Source: Terrabacter tumescens (GTDB taxonomy: Bacteria > Actinomycetota > Actinomycetes > Actinomycetales > Dermatophilaceae). From it: a stretch of DNA of 64,000 nucleotides. Of this stretch, positions 21,621 through 32,801 are shown one piece after another. The notes below the pieces were generated by a model. It was not told where the DNA came from, searched no databases, and worked only from the letters and a program-made list of their open reading frames with translations. Position 1 is the first letter of the stretch. Every line of letters starts with the position of its first letter. The stretch is from positions 1 through 64,000 of the forward strand of contig NZ_BMNZ01000007.1 in the NCBI RefSeq assembly GCF_014646815.1, read 5' to 3'. Position numbers and translations under genes: made by a program.

Positions 21621-22634
21621 GTGACCGACCAGCCGACGCTGCGAGACGGCGACCTCGTGCTGCGACCGTGGACGCTCGACGACAGCGACGTCACCCGCCC
21701 CCTCCACGACGACGAGATCGCCCGCTGGTTCGACGTCCCCGCCGTCACGCCGACGGCTGACGAGCACCGCGACTGGATCCGGCGCACGCACGTCGAGTGG
21801 TCCGACCGGAGCAAGGTGACCTTTGTCGTGCAGTGGCAGGGTCAGGCCGTCGGCACCGTGGACGTGCGGGTGCAGGACCCGGGCGTGGGCGTGCTGTCGT
21901 GGGCCGTCTACGCGCCCTTCCGCGGTAGCGGCCTCGCATGGCGCGCCGTGCGCCTGCTCGTCGAGTGGGCCTTCGACGAGCTGGGCCTCGAGCGCGTCGA
22001 GGCCCATGTCAACCCGGACAACCGCGCCTCGGTGAGCACCGCGCTGCGCGCCGGCCTGCGTCGCGAGGGCCGCCTGCGCGGCAACGCCAGCCTCGCGGGC
22101 GTGCGGCAGGACACGCTCGTGCTCGGGCGACGCCGCGACGACGCCCACCCCGACACCCGGGACGGCTTCACCGCGATGCTCGACTCGACCCTGCCGACCA
22201 AGCGCGCGATCGCCCAGGGCGTCCTCCGGTCGGTCTCCGGCCACGTGCTGCTCTGCGAGCTCGTCTACAAGCGCGAGTGGGACCTCCCCGGAGGTGGGGT
22301 CGACCGCCACGAGTCCCCCGCCGCCTGCGTCGTGCGGGAGGTCCGCGAGGAGCTCGACCTCGTCGTCACCGCGGGGCCGCTGCTCGCCGTCAACTGGCTG
22401 CCCGCCCTGCACGGGTGGGGCGACGCCACCGTCTTCGTCTTCGACCTCGGTACCGTCGACACCGACGTGATCGAGCGGGCGCACCTGCAGCAGCGCGAGA
22501 TCCGCGACGTCCACTGGACCCGGCCCGAGGACTGGGACGGGCGGGTCGCCCCCTACAACGTCCGGCTGCTCACCGCCCTGCACGCGCACGACGGGGGCAC
22601 GATCTACCTCGAGGACGGCACCCCGACCGCCTGA
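21621..22634 (+). CDS. GNAT acetyltransferase-NUDIX hydrolase fusion
   Basis: A 337-aa two-domain protein. Residues about 5-175 form a GNAT (RimJ-like) fold with the acetyl-CoA loop in FRGSGLAWRAVRLLVEWAF and NPDNRASVSTALRAGL. Residues about 190-325 form a NUDIX domain with box GVDRHESPAACVVREVREEL; the usual Gly after EEx is Asp here. Neither substrate can be named. The start at 21621 is chosen over an upstream in-frame ATG at 21585 because of the TAGGCT -10 seven nt before it. It converges with ctaB. Confidence 0.85.
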   Translation: MTDQPTLRDGDLVLRPWTLDDSDVTRPLHDDEIARWFDVPAVTPTADEHRDWIRRTHVEWSDRSKVTFVVQWQGQAVGTVDVRVQDPGVGVLSWAVYAPFRGSGLAWRAVRLLVEWAFDELGLERVEAHVNPDNRASVSTALRAGLRREGRLRGNASLAGVRQDTLVLGRRRDDAHPDTRDGFTAMLDSTLPTKRAIAQGVLRSVSGHVLLCELVYKREWDLPGGGVDRHESPAACVVREVREELDLVVTAGPLLAVNWLPALHGWGDATVFVFDLGTVDTDVIERAHLQQREIRDVHWTRPEDWDGRVAPYNVRLLTALHAHDGGTIYLEDGTPTA

Positions 22635-22644
22635 GCGCGCCGAA

Positions 22645-22662
22645 CGGCATACGCCCTCGGTG
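22645..22662 (+). repeat. Intergenic CGGCATACGCC[C/A]TCGGT element, copy A
   Basis: CGGCATACGCCCTCGGTG lies in the 31-bp gap between the convergent GNAT-NUDIX and ctaB genes. The first 17 bases match copy C exactly and copy B at all but one position. Confidence 0.75.
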
Positions 22663-22665
22663 CCC

Positions 22666-23679
22666 TCAGGAGAGGAACGGGAGCGGCAGGTGCCAGATCG
22701 GGTCGAGCGCCACGCCCACGAAGAGCACCGTGAGGTAGGTGATCGAGAAGTGGAACAGGCGCATCGGCTTGAGGACGTCCTCGGCCGCGCCGGCGCGCGC
22801 CTTGGCGAGCAGGCGGTGCGCCTCGGTGAGGAAGAGGCCACCCGCGACGACCGCGGCGACGGTGTAGACCCAGCCGACGTGCTGGACCGGGAGGAGCGCG
22901 AGAGACGTCAGCACCATGGCCCAGGAGTAGGCGACGATCTGGCGCGCGACGACGACGAAGCGCTCGACGACCGGCAGCATCGGCACGTGGGCCGTGGCGT
23001 AGTCGTCCTTGTAGCGCAGCGACAGCGGCCAGTAGTGCGGCGGCGTCCAGAAGAAGATGACGAGGAAGAGGATGAACGCCGACCAGCTGAGCGAGCCGGT
23101 GACGGCGGACCAGCCGATGAGGACCGGCATGCAGCCCGCGGCGCCCCCCCACACGATGTTCTGGGCCGTGCGGCGCTTGAGCAGCAGCGTGTAGCCGAAG
23201 ACGTAGAAGAGCAGCGCGCCGAGGGCGAGCCACGCGCTCAGCCAGTTGACGAGCAGGCCCAGCCACACCGTCGACACGACCGCGAGGGAGATCCCGAAGA
23301 CGAGGGCGCCCCTCGGGCTGACCGTGCCGGTCACGAGCGGCCGACGGCTCGTGCGGTGCATGACGGCGTCGATGTCGCGGTCGATGTAGCAGTTGAGGGT
23401 GTTGGCGGCGCCGGCGGACAGCGTGCCGCCGACGACCGTGGCCACGACGAGCCAGAGGTCCGGCACGCCCTGCTCGGCGAGGAACATCACGGGGATGGTC
23501 GTGATGAGGAGCAGCTCGATGATCCGCGGCTTCATCAGTGAGACGTACTGTCCGACGAGGAACTTCACCCCACTGCCGTCCGGACCGTGCAGCGCCGAGA
23601 GGTCGGCGCGGGGGTCCACCGTTGTCACGAAGATCCTCACCGCTGGTACGTCGCTCCGACCCGTGGGGTACGTGAGCAT
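22666..23679 (-). CDS. ctaB: Protoheme IX farnesyltransferase (heme O synthase)
   Basis: A 337-aa UbiA-family prenyltransferase that adds farnesyl to heme [20 protein letters not shown] is the first Asp-rich motif, and [13 protein letters not shown] the second. About nine helices follow [11 protein letters not shown]. The start at 23679 is supported by a TAGACT -10 nine nt upstream. It is divergent from tkt, a neighbour pair also seen in mycobacteria. Its product feeds CtaA. Confidence 0.95.
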   Translation of the reverse strand: MLTYPTGRSDVPAVRIFVTTVDPRADLSALHGPDGSGVKFLVGQYVSLMKPRIIELLLITTIPVMFLAEQGVPDLWLVVATVVGGTLSAGAANTLNCYIDRDIDAVMHRTSRRPLVTGTVSPRGALVFGISLAVVSTVWLGLLVNWLSAWLALGALLFYVFGYTLLLKRRTAQNIVWGGAAGCMPVLIGWSAVTGSLSWSAFILFLVIFFWTPPHYWPLSLRYKDDYATAHVPMLPVVERFVVVARQIVAYSWAMVLTSLALLPVQHVGWVYTVAAVVAGGLFLTEAHRLLAKARAGAAEDVLKPMRLFHFSITYLTVLFVGVALDPIWHLPLPFLS

Positions 23680-23688
23680 TGCGTCGCA

Positions 23689-23694
23689 AGTCTA
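23689..23694 (-). promoter_or_regulatory. -10 element of ctaB
   Basis: TAGACT on the minus strand, 9 nt before the ATG at 23679, giving almost no leader. Confidence 0.45.
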
Positions 23695-23780
23695 GACCGT
23701 CGCCGACGACGGCCGGCACCGCACCGGCAGGGCCGCGTACCGACCCCCGGGCGAGGTGTCGTGCCTCACAGCGTGGGGGC

Positions 23781-23786
23781 TAGGCT
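23781..23786 (+). promoter_or_regulatory. -10 element of the tkt operon
   Basis: TAGGCT with a leader of about 37 nt that contains GAAGGAG before the GTG at 23830. It probably drives tkt-tal-pgi-zwf-opcA-pgl. Confidence 0.5.
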
Positions 23787-23829
23787 CGTGGCCGTACGTG
23801 ATCAACCCTTGTTGAAGGAGACCCGTTCC

Positions 23830-26187
23830 GTGCCCACTGCTGCGTCCAGCACCGCCACGAAGGCGAAGAAGCCCACCCGATCCGGCACCACGGCGAAGAC
23901 GAAGGGCCTGCTGGCACAGCGCGACCCGGGTCTGCCGCGCCCTCTGGCGAAGAAGGCCGGCTGGAGCGACCTCGACGTGCGCGCGGTCGACACGACCCGC
24001 CTGCTCGCCGCCGACGCCGTGCAGAAGGTCGGCAACGGCCACCCCGGCACGGCCATGTCGCTGGCCCCGCTCGCCTACCTGCTCTACCAGAACGTCATGA
24101 CGCACGACCCCTCCGACCCGGCCTGGCTCGGCCGCGACCGGTTCGTGCTCTCCTGCGGGCACTCGAGCCTGACGCAGTACATCCAGCTCTACCTCAGCGG
24201 CTACGGCCTCTCGCTCGACGACCTCAAGTCGCTGCGCACGTGGGGCTCGCTGACGCCCGGCCACCCCGAGGTGCACCACACCCCCGGCGTCGAGATCACG
24301 ACCGGCCCCCTCGGCTCGGGCCTCGCGTCCGCCGTCGGCATGGCCATGGCCCAGCGCCGCCAGCGCGGCCTCTTCGACCCGGACGCCAAGCCCGGCACGA
24401 GCCCGTTCGACCACCACGTCTACGTCATCGCCTCCGACGGCGACATGCAGGAGGGCGTCTCCCACGAGGCGTGCGCCCTCGCGGGCCACCAGGAGCTCGG
24501 CAACCTCACCGTCGTCTACGACGCCAACCAGATCTCCATCGAGGACGACACCGACATCGCCTTCAGCGAGGACGTCGCCGCCCGCTTCGAGGCGTACGGC
24601 TGGCACGTCGTCGAGGTCGACTGGCGCCAGGACGCCGACGGCGCCACCTATGTCGAGGACGTCGACGCCCTCCTCGCGGCCATCCGCTCCGGCGACAAGG
24701 TGACCGACAAGCCGACCCTCGTCGTGCTGCACACGATCATCGCGTGGCCCGCGCCGACCAAGCAGAACACCGGCAAGTCGCACGGCTCGGCCCTCGGTGA
24801 CGAGGAGATCGGCGCGACCAAGGAGCTGCTCGGCTTCGACCCGAAGAAGACCTTCGCCGTCGAGCCCGCCGTCCTCAAGCACGCCCGTGACGTCGTCAAG
24901 CGCGGCAAGGCCGCCCACCGCGAGTGGGACAAGGCATACAAGGCCTGGCGCAAGGCCAACCCGGACCGCGCCGACCTGCTCGACCGCATCCTTGCGGGCA
25001 AGTCCCCTGCCGGCCTCGCCAAGGCCGTGCCCACCTTCCCCGCCGACGCGAAGGGCGTGGCCACGCGCGCGGCGTCCGGCAAGGTCCTCACGGCCCTCGC
25101 CGACGTCATGCCCGAGCTGTGGGGCGGCTCGGCCGACCTCGCCGAGTCCAACAACACGACGATGGAGGGGCAGCCCTCCTTCATCCCGAGCGGCAAGCAG
25201 ACCCGTGAGTGGAAGGGCGGCCCCTTCGGCCGCACGCTGCACTTCGGCATCCGCGAGAACGGGATGGGCATGATCCTCAACGGGATCGCGCTCGAGGGCC
25301 TGACCCGTCCCTACGGCGGCACCTTCCTCGTCTTCTCCGACTACATGCGCCCCGCCGTGCGTCTCGCCGCCATCCAGCAGGCGCCCGTGACCTACGTCTG
25401 GACGCACGACTCCATCGGCCTCGGCGAGGACGGCCCGACGCACCAGCCGATCGAGCACCTCGCGGCCCTGCGCGCCATCCCCGGCCTCGACGTCGTGCGG
25501 CCCGCCGACGCCAACGAGACCGCTGCCGCCTGGGTGCAGATCCTGTCCAACACCGACGGCCCGGCGGCACTGTGCCTGACCCGCCAGCCCGTGCCGACGT
25601 GGGACCGCAAGCAGTACGGCAAGACCAGCGGCGTCGCCAAGGGTGCCTACGTCCTCGTCGAGGAGTCCCGCGCCGGCGACCCGGACGTCGTCCTCGTCGC
25701 CACCGGCTCCGAGGTGCAGCTCGCGGTCCAGGCCGCCGAGAAGCTCGAGAAGTCGCGCATCGCCACCCGCGTCGTGTCGATGCCCTGCCGGGAATGGTTC
25801 GAGAAGCAGAGCCGTTCCTACCAGGACAAGGTTCTGCCGCCGGCAGTCCGGGCCCGCGTCAGCGTCGAGGCGGGGATCTCGATGGGCTGGCACGACGTCG
25901 TCGGCGACGCCGGACGCATCGTCAGCATCGAGCACTTCGGCGCCTCCGCCGACCAGGCGACGCTCTTCCGCGAGTTCGGCATCACCGCCGAGGCGGTCGT
26001 CAGGGCCGCCAAGGACTCGATCAAGGCCGCGAAGGGCTCCGCCACCAAGGCGCCCGGGGTCACCGAGACCAACCCGGCCCGAGCCGTCCAGAGCGCCTCC
26101 ACCGACGTCATGGGCGCCGACGCGCAGACCGGCAGCGGCAACGCCGCCCGCGCAGCCGCCGCCTCCGCACCGAGCAAGGGGAAGTGA
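23830..26187 (+). CDS. tkt: Transketolase
   Basis: A 785-aa TPP enzyme of the non-oxidative pentose phosphate pathway. [40 protein letters not shown] and [16 protein letters not shown] are the family motifs. It is longer than usual because of a Lys/Thr-rich N-terminal extension (about 45 residues before [12 protein letters not shown]) and an Ala/Ser-rich tail of about 55 residues. The GTG at 23830 has GAAGGAG 10 nt upstream. It is first of six cotranscribed carbon-metabolism genes. Confidence 0.95.
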   Translation: MPTAASSTATKAKKPTRSGTTAKTKGLLAQRDPGLPRPLAKKAGWSDLDVRAVDTTRLLAADAVQKVGNGHPGTAMSLAPLAYLLYQNVMTHDPSDPAWLGRDRFVLSCGHSSLTQYIQLYLSGYGLSLDDLKSLRTWGSLTPGHPEVHHTPGVEITTGPLGSGLASAVGMAMAQRRQRGLFDPDAKPGTSPFDHHVYVIASDGDMQEGVSHEACALAGHQELGNLTVVYDANQISIEDDTDIAFSEDVAARFEAYGWHVVEVDWRQDADGATYVEDVDALLAAIRSGDKVTDKPTLVVLHTIIAWPAPTKQNTGKSHGSALGDEEIGATKELLGFDPKKTFAVEPAVLKHARDVVKRGKAAHREWDKAYKAWRKANPDRADLLDRILAGKSPAGLAKAVPTFPADAKGVATRAASGKVLTALADVMPELWGGSADLAESNNTTMEGQPSFIPSGKQTREWKGGPFGRTLHFGIRENGMGMILNGIALEGLTRPYGGTFLVFSDYMRPAVRLAAIQQAPVTYVWTHDSIGLGEDGPTHQPIEHLAALRAIPGLDVVRPADANETAAAWVQILSNTDGPAALCLTRQPVPTWDRKQYGKTSGVAKGAYVLVEESRAGDPDVVLVATGSEVQLAVQAAEKLEKSRIATRVVSMPCREWFEKQSRSYQDKVLPPAVRARVSVEAGISMGWHDVVGDAGRIVSIEHFGASADQATLFREFGITAEAVVRAAKDSIKAAKGSATKAPGVTETNPARAVQSASTDVMGADAQTGSGNAARAAAASAPSKGK

Positions 26188-26192
26188 CCAGC

Positions 26193-27305
26193 ATGACCAA
26201 CCCGAACACCCAGGCCCTCTCCGAGGCAGGCGTCTCGATCTGGCTCGACGACCTGTCCCGCGAGCTCATCGAGACCGGCAAGATCTCCGACCTCATCACC
26301 GAGCGCAACGTCGTCGGAGTCACCTCCAACCCGTCGATCTTCCAGGCCGCCCTGTCCAAGGGCGAGCGCTACAACGACGACCTGTCCGCGCTGACCAAGG
26401 CCGGCAGGGGCGTCGACGAGGTCGTGCACGAGCTCACGACGTCCGACGTGCGCAGCGCCTGTGACCTGTTCCTCCCGCTCTACGAGTCGACCAAGGGCGT
26501 CGACGGTCGCGTGTCCATCGAGGTGGACCCGCGTCTCGCGCACGACACCGACAAGACCGTCGAGCAGGCCAAGCAGCTGCATGCCGACATCGACCGGCCC
26601 AACGTCCTCATCAAGATCCCCGCCACGAAGGCCGGTCTGCCGGCCATCACGGCGACGATCGCCGAGGGCATCAGCGTCAACGTGACCCTGATCTTCTCCC
26701 TCGACCGCTACCGGGCCGTCATGAACGCCTACCTCGAGGGGCTAGAGAAGGCGCACGCCGCCGGTCACGACCTGTCGAAGATCCACTCGGTCGCGTCGTT
26801 CTTCGTCTCGCGCGTCGACACCGAGATCGACAAGCGTCTCGACGCCATCGGCACCGACGAGGCCAAGGGGCTCAAGGGCAAGGCCGGCCTCGCCAACGCA
26901 CGCCTGGCCTACCAGGCCTTCGAGGAGGTCTTCTCGACCCCGCGCTGGGGCACCCTCGCCGAGGCCGGCGCCAACCTGCAGCGCCCGCTGTGGGCGTCCA
27001 CCGGCGTCAAGGACCCGGCCTACCCCGACACGATGTACGTCACCGAGCTCGTCGCGGCCGACGTCGTCAACACGATGCCCGGCAAGACGCTCGAGGCGAC
27101 CGCCGACCACGGCGACATCCACGGCGACACCGTCACCGGCGGCTACGAGCTGGCGAGCAACCTGCTCGACGACCTCGAGCGCGTCGGCGTCTCCTACACC
27201 GAGGTCGTCGACCTCCTCGAGACCGAGGGCGTCGACAAGTTCGAGAAGGCGTGGGGCGAGCTGCTGGACGGCGTCACCGCGGAGATGGAGAAGGTGACGG
27301 CATGA
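26193..27305 (+). CDS. tal: Transaldolase
   Basis: A 370-aa class I transaldolase (actinobacterial long form). [15 protein letters not shown] and [13 protein letters not shown] lie at the N-terminus, and the Schiff-base lysine is in [12 protein letters not shown]. It follows tkt by 5 nt, with an AGGGGAAG ribosome site at the tkt end, and overlaps pgi by 4 nt. Confidence 0.95.
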   Translation: MTNPNTQALSEAGVSIWLDDLSRELIETGKISDLITERNVVGVTSNPSIFQAALSKGERYNDDLSALTKAGRGVDEVVHELTTSDVRSACDLFLPLYESTKGVDGRVSIEVDPRLAHDTDKTVEQAKQLHADIDRPNVLIKIPATKAGLPAITATIAEGISVNVTLIFSLDRYRAVMNAYLEGLEKAHAAGHDLSKIHSVASFFVSRVDTEIDKRLDAIGTDEAKGLKGKAGLANARLAYQAFEEVFSTPRWGTLAEAGANLQRPLWASTGVKDPAYPDTMYVTELVAADVVNTMPGKTLEATADHGDIHGDTVTGGYELASNLLDDLERVGVSYTEVVDLLETEGVDKFEKAWGELLDGVTAEMEKVTA

Positions 27306-28942
27306 GCTCGCTGTCCGTCAGCGCATCGGGAGCAGCGGCGGACGCGATCGGGCGGCACGTGCCGACCCTCGTCGACGACGCCGTCGCCAGCCGACTCTTC
27401 GCCAAGGACGCCACGCTGTGGGGGCCGGAGGCAGAGCCCGAGTCGCGGATCCGCCTGTCCTGGGTGGGTCTCCCCCGCTCGTCGCGCCCGCTCGTCGGTG
27501 AGATCGCCGCCCTGCGCGACTCCTTCGCCGAGGAGGGCCTGACCCACGTCGTGCTCTGTGGCATGGGCGGGTCCTCGCTCGCGCCGGAGGTCATCTGTGC
27601 CACGGCCGGCAAGCCGCTCGTCGTGCTCGACTCGTCCGAGCCCGACTACGTCCGTCGCGCCCTCGAGGACGACCTCGAGCACACGGTCGTCGTCGTCTCG
27701 AGCAAGTCCGGCTCCACCGTCGAGACCGACTCCCAGCGCCGCGCCTACGAGCAGGCGTTCACCGACGCCGGGATCGACCCCGCGTCACGCATCGTCGTCG
27801 TCACCGACCCCGGCAGCCCGCTCGACGAGGAGTCGCGCGGCAAGGGCTACCGGGTCATCAACGCCGACCCCGAGGTCGGTGGGCGCTACTCGGCCCTGAC
27901 CGCCTTCGGTCTCGTGCCGAGCGGCCTCGCCGGCGTCGACGTCGAGGCGCTCCTCGACGAGGCCGAGTCGGTCGCCGACCTGCTCGCCGCCGACGACGAC
28001 GCCAACCCGGGTCTGCGCCTCGGCGCCGCCATGGGCGGCACCGAGCCGCTGCGCGACAAGCTCGTGCTCGTCGACGACGGCTCCGGCATCGTCGGCTTCG
28101 CCGACTGGGCCGAGCAGCTCATCGCCGAGTCCACCGGCAAGAACGGCACCGGCGTCCTGCCGGTCGTCGCCGGCAGCGACGAGGACCCCGAGGTGGCCCG
28201 GCCCGCGTCCGACACCACGGTGGCCCGCCTCGTGGCCGTCGACGACGAGTCCTCCCCCGCCGCCGACGCGGCCTCGGAGGTACGCGTGAGCGGCGCCCTG
28301 GGTGCCCAGTTGCTCCTGTGGGAGGTGGCGACCGCCGTCGCGGGCCGCCTGCTCGACATCAACCCGTTCGACCAGCCCGACGTCGAGAGCGCCAAGAAGG
28401 CGGCTCGTGCCCTGCTCGACCAGGGCACCGGCGCGACTTCCGAGGCGGCCGCCACCGACGGCGCCGTCGAGATCCGCACGCTCGGCGGCCCCTCCGACTG
28501 GCTCGGTGACGCGACCACGGTGCCCGCGGCCCTCGACGCGCTCCTTGCGCAGCTCGACCCCGAGCACGGCTACGTCGCGGTGATGGCCTACCTCGACCGG
28601 CTCGCCGACGTCGACCTGGCTAAGTGCCGCGTGGCGCTGGCCCGTCGCACCGGACGGCCGACGACCTTCGGCTGGGGCCCGCGCTTCCTGCACTCGACGG
28701 GGCAGTTCCACAAGGGTGGCCCCGCCGTCGGCGTCTACGTCCAGGTGACGGCCGCGCCCAAGGAGGACCTCTCGATCCCGGGGCGCGAGTTCAGCTTCGG
28801 TGACTTCATCGCCTCGCAGGCCGGCGGTGACGCCGCGGTCCTCGCCGACCACGGGCGTCCCGTGCTCCAGCTGCACCTGACCGACCACGACGCAGGTCTC
28901 GCGCAGCTGCACGAGGCGCTGCTGGCAGGAGGGACTGCATGA
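27302..28942 (+). CDS. pgi: Glucose-6-phosphate isomerase
   Basis: A 546-aa isomerase of the actinobacterial type. [21 protein letters not shown] (phosphate-binding SIS loop) and [12 protein letters not shown] are recognisable. It interconverts glucose-6-P and fructose-6-P, and its place between tal and zwf lets products of the non-oxidative branch recycle into Zwf. ATGA overlaps join it to both neighbours. Confidence 0.92.
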   Translation: MSSLSVSASGAAADAIGRHVPTLVDDAVASRLFAKDATLWGPEAEPESRIRLSWVGLPRSSRPLVGEIAALRDSFAEEGLTHVVLCGMGGSSLAPEVICATAGKPLVVLDSSEPDYVRRALEDDLEHTVVVVSSKSGSTVETDSQRRAYEQAFTDAGIDPASRIVVVTDPGSPLDEESRGKGYRVINADPEVGGRYSALTAFGLVPSGLAGVDVEALLDEAESVADLLAADDDANPGLRLGAAMGGTEPLRDKLVLVDDGSGIVGFADWAEQLIAESTGKNGTGVLPVVAGSDEDPEVARPASDTTVARLVAVDDESSPAADAASEVRVSGALGAQLLLWEVATAVAGRLLDINPFDQPDVESAKKAARALLDQGTGATSEAAATDGAVEIRTLGGPSDWLGDATTVPAALDALLAQLDPEHGYVAVMAYLDRLADVDLAKCRVALARRTGRPTTFGWGPRFLHSTGQFHKGGPAVGVYVQVTAAPKEDLSIPGREFSFGDFIASQAGGDAAVLADHGRPVLQLHLTDHDAGLAQLHEALLAGGTA

Positions 28943-30480
28943 GTCCGGCGCGCATCTCGCACGGGCACAACCCGCTCCGCACGGCCGAGGACAAGCGCAT
29001 CCCGCGCATCGCGGGGCCCTGCGGCCTCGTGCTCTTCGGGGTGACGGGCGACCTCGCCCGCAAGAAGCTCATGCCGGCGATCTACGACCTCGCCAACCGT
29101 GGTCTGCTGCCGCCGGGCTTCTCGCTCATCGGCTTCGCCCGCCGTGACTGGGCGGCGCAGGACTTCGGCCAGGTCGTGCACGACGCGGTCAAGCAGCACG
29201 CCCGCACGCCCTTCAGCGAGGACGTGTGGCGCAACCTCTCCGAGGGCTTCCGCTTCGTGCCCGGCACGTTCGACGACCCGGCGGCGTTCGACCTGCTCGC
29301 CAAGACGGTCGCCGAGCTCGACGAGGACCGCGGGACCGGGGGCAACCACGCCTTCTACCTCTCGATCCCCCCGGGCTTCTTCGCCACCGTGTGCGAGCAG
29401 CTCGAGCGGTGCGGCCTGACCAAGGCCGAGGGTGACAGCTGGCGCCGCGTCATCATCGAGAAGCCCTTCGGCCACGACCTCAAGAGCGCCCAGGAGCTCA
29501 ACGAGATCGTCGAGGGCGTCTTCCCACCCGACTCGGTCTTCCGCATCGACCACTACCTCGGCAAGGAGACGGTCCAGAACCTCCTGGCGCTCCGCTTCGC
29601 CAACCAGCTCTTCGAGCCGGTGTGGAACGCCAACTACGTCGACCACGTGCAGATCACCATGGCCGAGGACATCGGCATCGCGGGTCGCGCGGGCTACTAC
29701 GACGGCATCGGCGCGGCACGCGACGTCATCCAGAACCACCTGCTGCAGCTGCTCGCGCTGACGGCGATGGAGGAGCCGGTCTCCTTCGACGCCAAGGACC
29801 TTCGCGCCGAGAAGGAGAAGGTGCTCTCGGCCGTCCGCCTCCCCGCGGACCTCGACAAGGGCGCTGCGCGCGGGCAGTACGCCGGTGGCTGGCAGGGCGC
29901 CGAGGAGGTCGTCGGCTACCTCGAGGAGGACGGCGTCGACCCCAAGTCGGTCACGGAGACCTTCGCAGCCGTGACGCTCGAGGTCGACACCCGCCGCTGG
30001 GCGGGCGTCCCCTTCTACCTGCGCACCGGCAAGCGCCTCGGCAAGCGCGTCACCGAGATCGCGGTCGTCTTCAAGAAGGCCCCGCACCTGCCGTTCGAGC
30101 ATACCGCGACGGAGGAGCTCGGGCAGAACGCCATCGTCATCCGCGTCCAGCCCGACGAGGGCATCACCCTGCGCTTCGGATCCAAGGTGCCGGGCGCGCA
30201 GATGGAGGTCCGCGACGTCACGATGGACTTCGGCTACGGCTCGTCGTTCACCGAGGCCTCGCCCGAGGCGTACGAACGCCTCATCCTCGACGTGCTGCTC
30301 GGCGACCCGCCGCTCTTCCCGCGCCACGAGGAGGTCGAGTCGTCCTGGCGGATCCTCGACCCGCTCATGAAGCACTGGGCCAAGTCCGGCAAGCCGGAGC
30401 CCTACACGGCCGGCACGTGGGGTCCCCCCTCGGCCGACCGCATGCTCGAACGCGACGGACGTACGTGGAGGATGCCGTGA
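28939..30480 (+). CDS. zwf: Glucose-6-phosphate 1-dehydrogenase
   Basis: A 513-aa NADP-type dehydrogenase opening the oxidative pentose phosphate pathway. The Rossmann motif is LVLFGVTGDLARKKLMPA, the substrate/catalytic motif RIDHYLGKETVQN, and FYLRTGKRL lies near the NADP site. It overlaps pgi (ATGA) and opcA (GTGA), so it is made together with its assembly factor. Confidence 0.97.
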   Translation: MSPARISHGHNPLRTAEDKRIPRIAGPCGLVLFGVTGDLARKKLMPAIYDLANRGLLPPGFSLIGFARRDWAAQDFGQVVHDAVKQHARTPFSEDVWRNLSEGFRFVPGTFDDPAAFDLLAKTVAELDEDRGTGGNHAFYLSIPPGFFATVCEQLERCGLTKAEGDSWRRVIIEKPFGHDLKSAQELNEIVEGVFPPDSVFRIDHYLGKETVQNLLALRFANQLFEPVWNANYVDHVQITMAEDIGIAGRAGYYDGIGAARDVIQNHLLQLLALTAMEEPVSFDAKDLRAEKEKVLSAVRLPADLDKGAARGQYAGGWQGAEEVVGYLEEDGVDPKSVTETFAAVTLEVDTRRWAGVPFYLRTGKRLGKRVTEIAVVFKKAPHLPFEHTATEELGQNAIVIRVQPDEGITLRFGSKVPGAQMEVRDVTMDFGYGSSFTEASPEAYERLILDVLLGDPPLFPRHEEVESSWRILDPLMKHWAKSGKPEPYTAGTWGPPSADRMLERDGRTWRMP

Positions 30481-31940
30481 TCCGGGACCTGACCGACACC
30501 ACGACGACGGGGATCAGCAAGACCCTGGTGCGCCTGCGCAACGAGGTCGGCGCGCTGGCCCTCGGCCGGGTGCTGACCCTCGTGGTCGTCGTCGAGGACA
30601 CCGACGCCGGCAACGCCATCGAGGTGGCCAACCAGGCGAGCCGGCAGCACCCCTGCCGCATCATCGTCGTCATCGCCGGCGACCGCCGCGGCAAGAACCG
30701 CCTCGACGCGCAGATCCGCCTCGGCGGTGACGCCGGCGCGAGCGAGATCGTCGTGCTGCGCCTCTACGGCGCCCTGGCCAACCACGGCCCGAGCGTCGTC
30801 GTCCCGCTCCTGCTGCCGGACTCCCCCATCGTGGCCTGGTGGCCCGGCGAGGCACCGGCCGACGTCGCCAAGGACCCCATCGGGGCGATGGCCCAGCGCC
30901 GCATCACCGACGTCGCCCAGCACCGCAACCCGCGCCTCATGCTGAAGAAGCGGGCTGCCAGCTACGCCCCCGGCGACACCGACCTCGCGTGGACCCGCAT
31001 CACCCGCTGGCGGGGGCTGCTCGCCGCCGCGCTCGACCAGCCGCCCTACGAGCCGATCACCGGTGCCGTCGTCAGCGGCGCCCCCGACTCGCCGTCGTCC
31101 GACCTGCTGGCGGCGTGGCTCTCGCGACGCCTGCACGTGCCGGTGCACCGGGTGTCGACGCCGCGCGGCTCGGGCATCGGCTCGGTCCGCCTGGAGCGCA
31201 AGAGCGGCCCGATCGACCTTGTGCGCCCCGGTGACGTCGTCGCGACGCTGTCGCAGACGGGTCAGCCCGACCGCCGGATCAGCCTGCCCCGTCGCGAGCT
31301 CCCGGAGTGCCTCGCCGATGAGCTGCGCCGCCTCGACCCCGACGACGCCTACGAGGACGCGCTCCTGCACGGCCTCGGGGCCCTGCAGCCGGTGCGCCTC
31401 ACCGCAGCGGCGGCGGCCAAGGCCGGCAAGGCTCCCGACCCGGCGGAGTCGCGCCGCCTCGCCGCGCGCCTGGGCCGGGACGAGTCGGCCCAGGAGGCCA
31501 GCGCCATGATCACGGCGCCTCCGGCTCCCGAGCACGCCGAGACCGAGGACGTGCACGCGGCCACCGCCCGCAAGCTCGCCGGCAAGCGCACGCCGCGCGA
31601 GAAGCAGGCCGCCAAGGACCGCAAGAAGTCGGCCTCGTCGAACTCCTCGAGCGACGCGTCCACAACCACGACCGGCGCGACGCCGACGACTGCGAAGGCC
31701 ACGGCGAAGACCACGGCGAAGAAGTCCACCTCGCGGACCGCGTCGACGTCGACGACGAAGAGCGCGGCGAAGCGGGCCACGACGAAGTCCACCGCCAAGA
31801 AGGCCTCGACCACGGCCACCGCGCGGAAGGCCACGGCCAAGAAGGCCACGACGCGCGTCACGGCCGGGACCCGCAGGGCCACGGCGAAGAAGGCCGCCAC
31901 GAGGACCGCCGCCAAGCAGACCGGGAGCGCGTCGTCGTGA
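30477..31940 (+). CDS. opcA: OpcA, glucose-6-phosphate dehydrogenase assembly protein
   Basis: A 487-aa OpcA, required for G6PDH assembly or activity in cyanobacteria and actinobacteria. The conserved core covers about residues 1-350 (RIIVVIAGDRRGKNRLDAQIRLGG, PDSPIVAWWPGEAP). The rest, about 130 residues, is a Lys/Ala/Thr/Ser-rich low-complexity tail with repeated TAKK/TKST-type units, like histone H1. Such a tail is not part of the OpcA core I know. The GTG start overlaps the zwf stop, and the end overlaps pgl. Confidence 0.9.
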   Translation: MIRDLTDTTTTGISKTLVRLRNEVGALALGRVLTLVVVVEDTDAGNAIEVANQASRQHPCRIIVVIAGDRRGKNRLDAQIRLGGDAGASEIVVLRLYGALANHGPSVVVPLLLPDSPIVAWWPGEAPADVAKDPIGAMAQRRITDVAQHRNPRLMLKKRAASYAPGDTDLAWTRITRWRGLLAAALDQPPYEPITGAVVSGAPDSPSSDLLAAWLSRRLHVPVHRVSTPRGSGIGSVRLERKSGPIDLVRPGDVVATLSQTGQPDRRISLPRRELPECLADELRRLDPDDAYEDALLHGLGALQPVRLTAAAAAKAGKAPDPAESRRLAARLGRDESAQEASAMITAPPAPEHAETEDVHAATARKLAGKRTPREKQAAKDRKKSASSNSSSDASTTTTGATPTTAKATAKTTAKKSTSRTASTSTTKSAAKRATTKSTAKKASTTATARKATAKKATTRVTAGTRRATAKKAATRTAAKQTGSASS

Positions 31941-32671
31941 CGGCCGCCCCCCGGGTCGTGGTGCACCCGAGCAAGCAGATCCTGGCCGACGCCGCCGCGG
32001 CGCGCCTCGTCGGTGCGATCGTCGACGCCCAAGCCGAGCGCGGGGTGGCGCACGTGGCCCTGACCGGCGGGTCGATGGGCTCGGCGATCATCGCGTCCCT
32101 CGCCGCCGTGCCGGGTCGGCTCGCCATCGACCCCACGCGGCTGCACCTCTGGTGGGGCGACGAGCGCTACCTCCCGGCCGGTGACGCCGACCGCAACGAC
32201 ACCCAGAACGACGAGGCCGGCCTGGCCTCCTTCGGGATCCCGGCCGAGCACGTGCACCGCGTGGCTGGCCCGGACAGCTCCGAGTCGCCGGAGGCGAGCG
32301 CGCTCGCCTACGGCGAGGCCATCCGGGAGCACGGACAGGGCTCGTGGGACGTCGTGCTGTTCGGTGTCGGCCCGGACGGGCACGTCGCCTCGCTCTTCCC
32401 GCACCACCCGGCGCAGCGCATCACCGATGCGATCGCCGTGGCGGTGCACGACTCGCCCAAGCCGCCGCCGGACCGGGTGAGCCTCACGTTCGAGTGCTTC
32501 GAGCGCAGCCACCAGGTGTGGTTCCTCGTCTCCGGCGCCGACAAGGCCGAGGCCGTCGCTGCGGCCCTGGCACCGGGCGCCGACCGCTGGGACGTCCCGG
32601 CGGCCGGTCCTCGCGGCAGCGACGCGACCCTGTGGCTCGTCGACGCCGACGCCGCCTCGGGCATCGGCTGA
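31937..32671 (+). CDS. pgl: 6-phosphogluconolactonase
   Basis: A 244-aa lactonase of the NagB/SugarP isomerase fold (DevB type). LTGGSMGS, LWWGDERYLP and GVGPDGHVASLFPHHP are the family motifs. It hydrolyses the Zwf product. It is last in the operon, and 56 nt after its stop begins a very strong hairpin. The GTG start overlaps the opcA stop by 4 nt. Confidence 0.95.
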   Translation: MTAAPRVVVHPSKQILADAAAARLVGAIVDAQAERGVAHVALTGGSMGSAIIASLAAVPGRLAIDPTRLHLWWGDERYLPAGDADRNDTQNDEAGLASFGIPAEHVHRVAGPDSSESPEASALAYGEAIREHGQGSWDVVLFGVGPDGHVASLFPHHPAQRITDAIAVAVHDSPKPPPDRVSLTFECFERSHQVWFLVSGADKAEAVAAALAPGADRWDVPAAGPRGSDATLWLVDADAASGIG

Positions 32672-32698
32672 CCGCACGACCCCACCCGGCCGGCCGGA

Positions 32699-32715
32699 CG
32701 GCATACGCCATCGGT
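32699..32715 (+). repeat. Intergenic CGGCATACGCC[C/A]TCGGT element, copy B
   Basis: CGGCATACGCCATCGGT lies between the convergent pgl and rbpA genes, 12 bp before the large hairpin. Confidence 0.75.
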
Positions 32716-32726
32716 CGCACGGGCAC

Positions 32727-32763
32727 GACGAAGGGCCCGGGAGATCCTCCCGGGCCCTTCGTC
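32727..32763. terminator. Bidirectional terminator between pgl and rbpA
   Basis: A perfect 17-bp stem (GACGAAGGGCCCGGGAG and its complement) closes a 3-nt loop. It lies between convergent stops, so it can end the tkt-pgl operon and the rbpA transcript. Confidence 0.9.
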
Positions 32764-32801
32764 ATGCACGGCCCACCGCGACGGCGGGCGCGCAGGTCAC
32801 G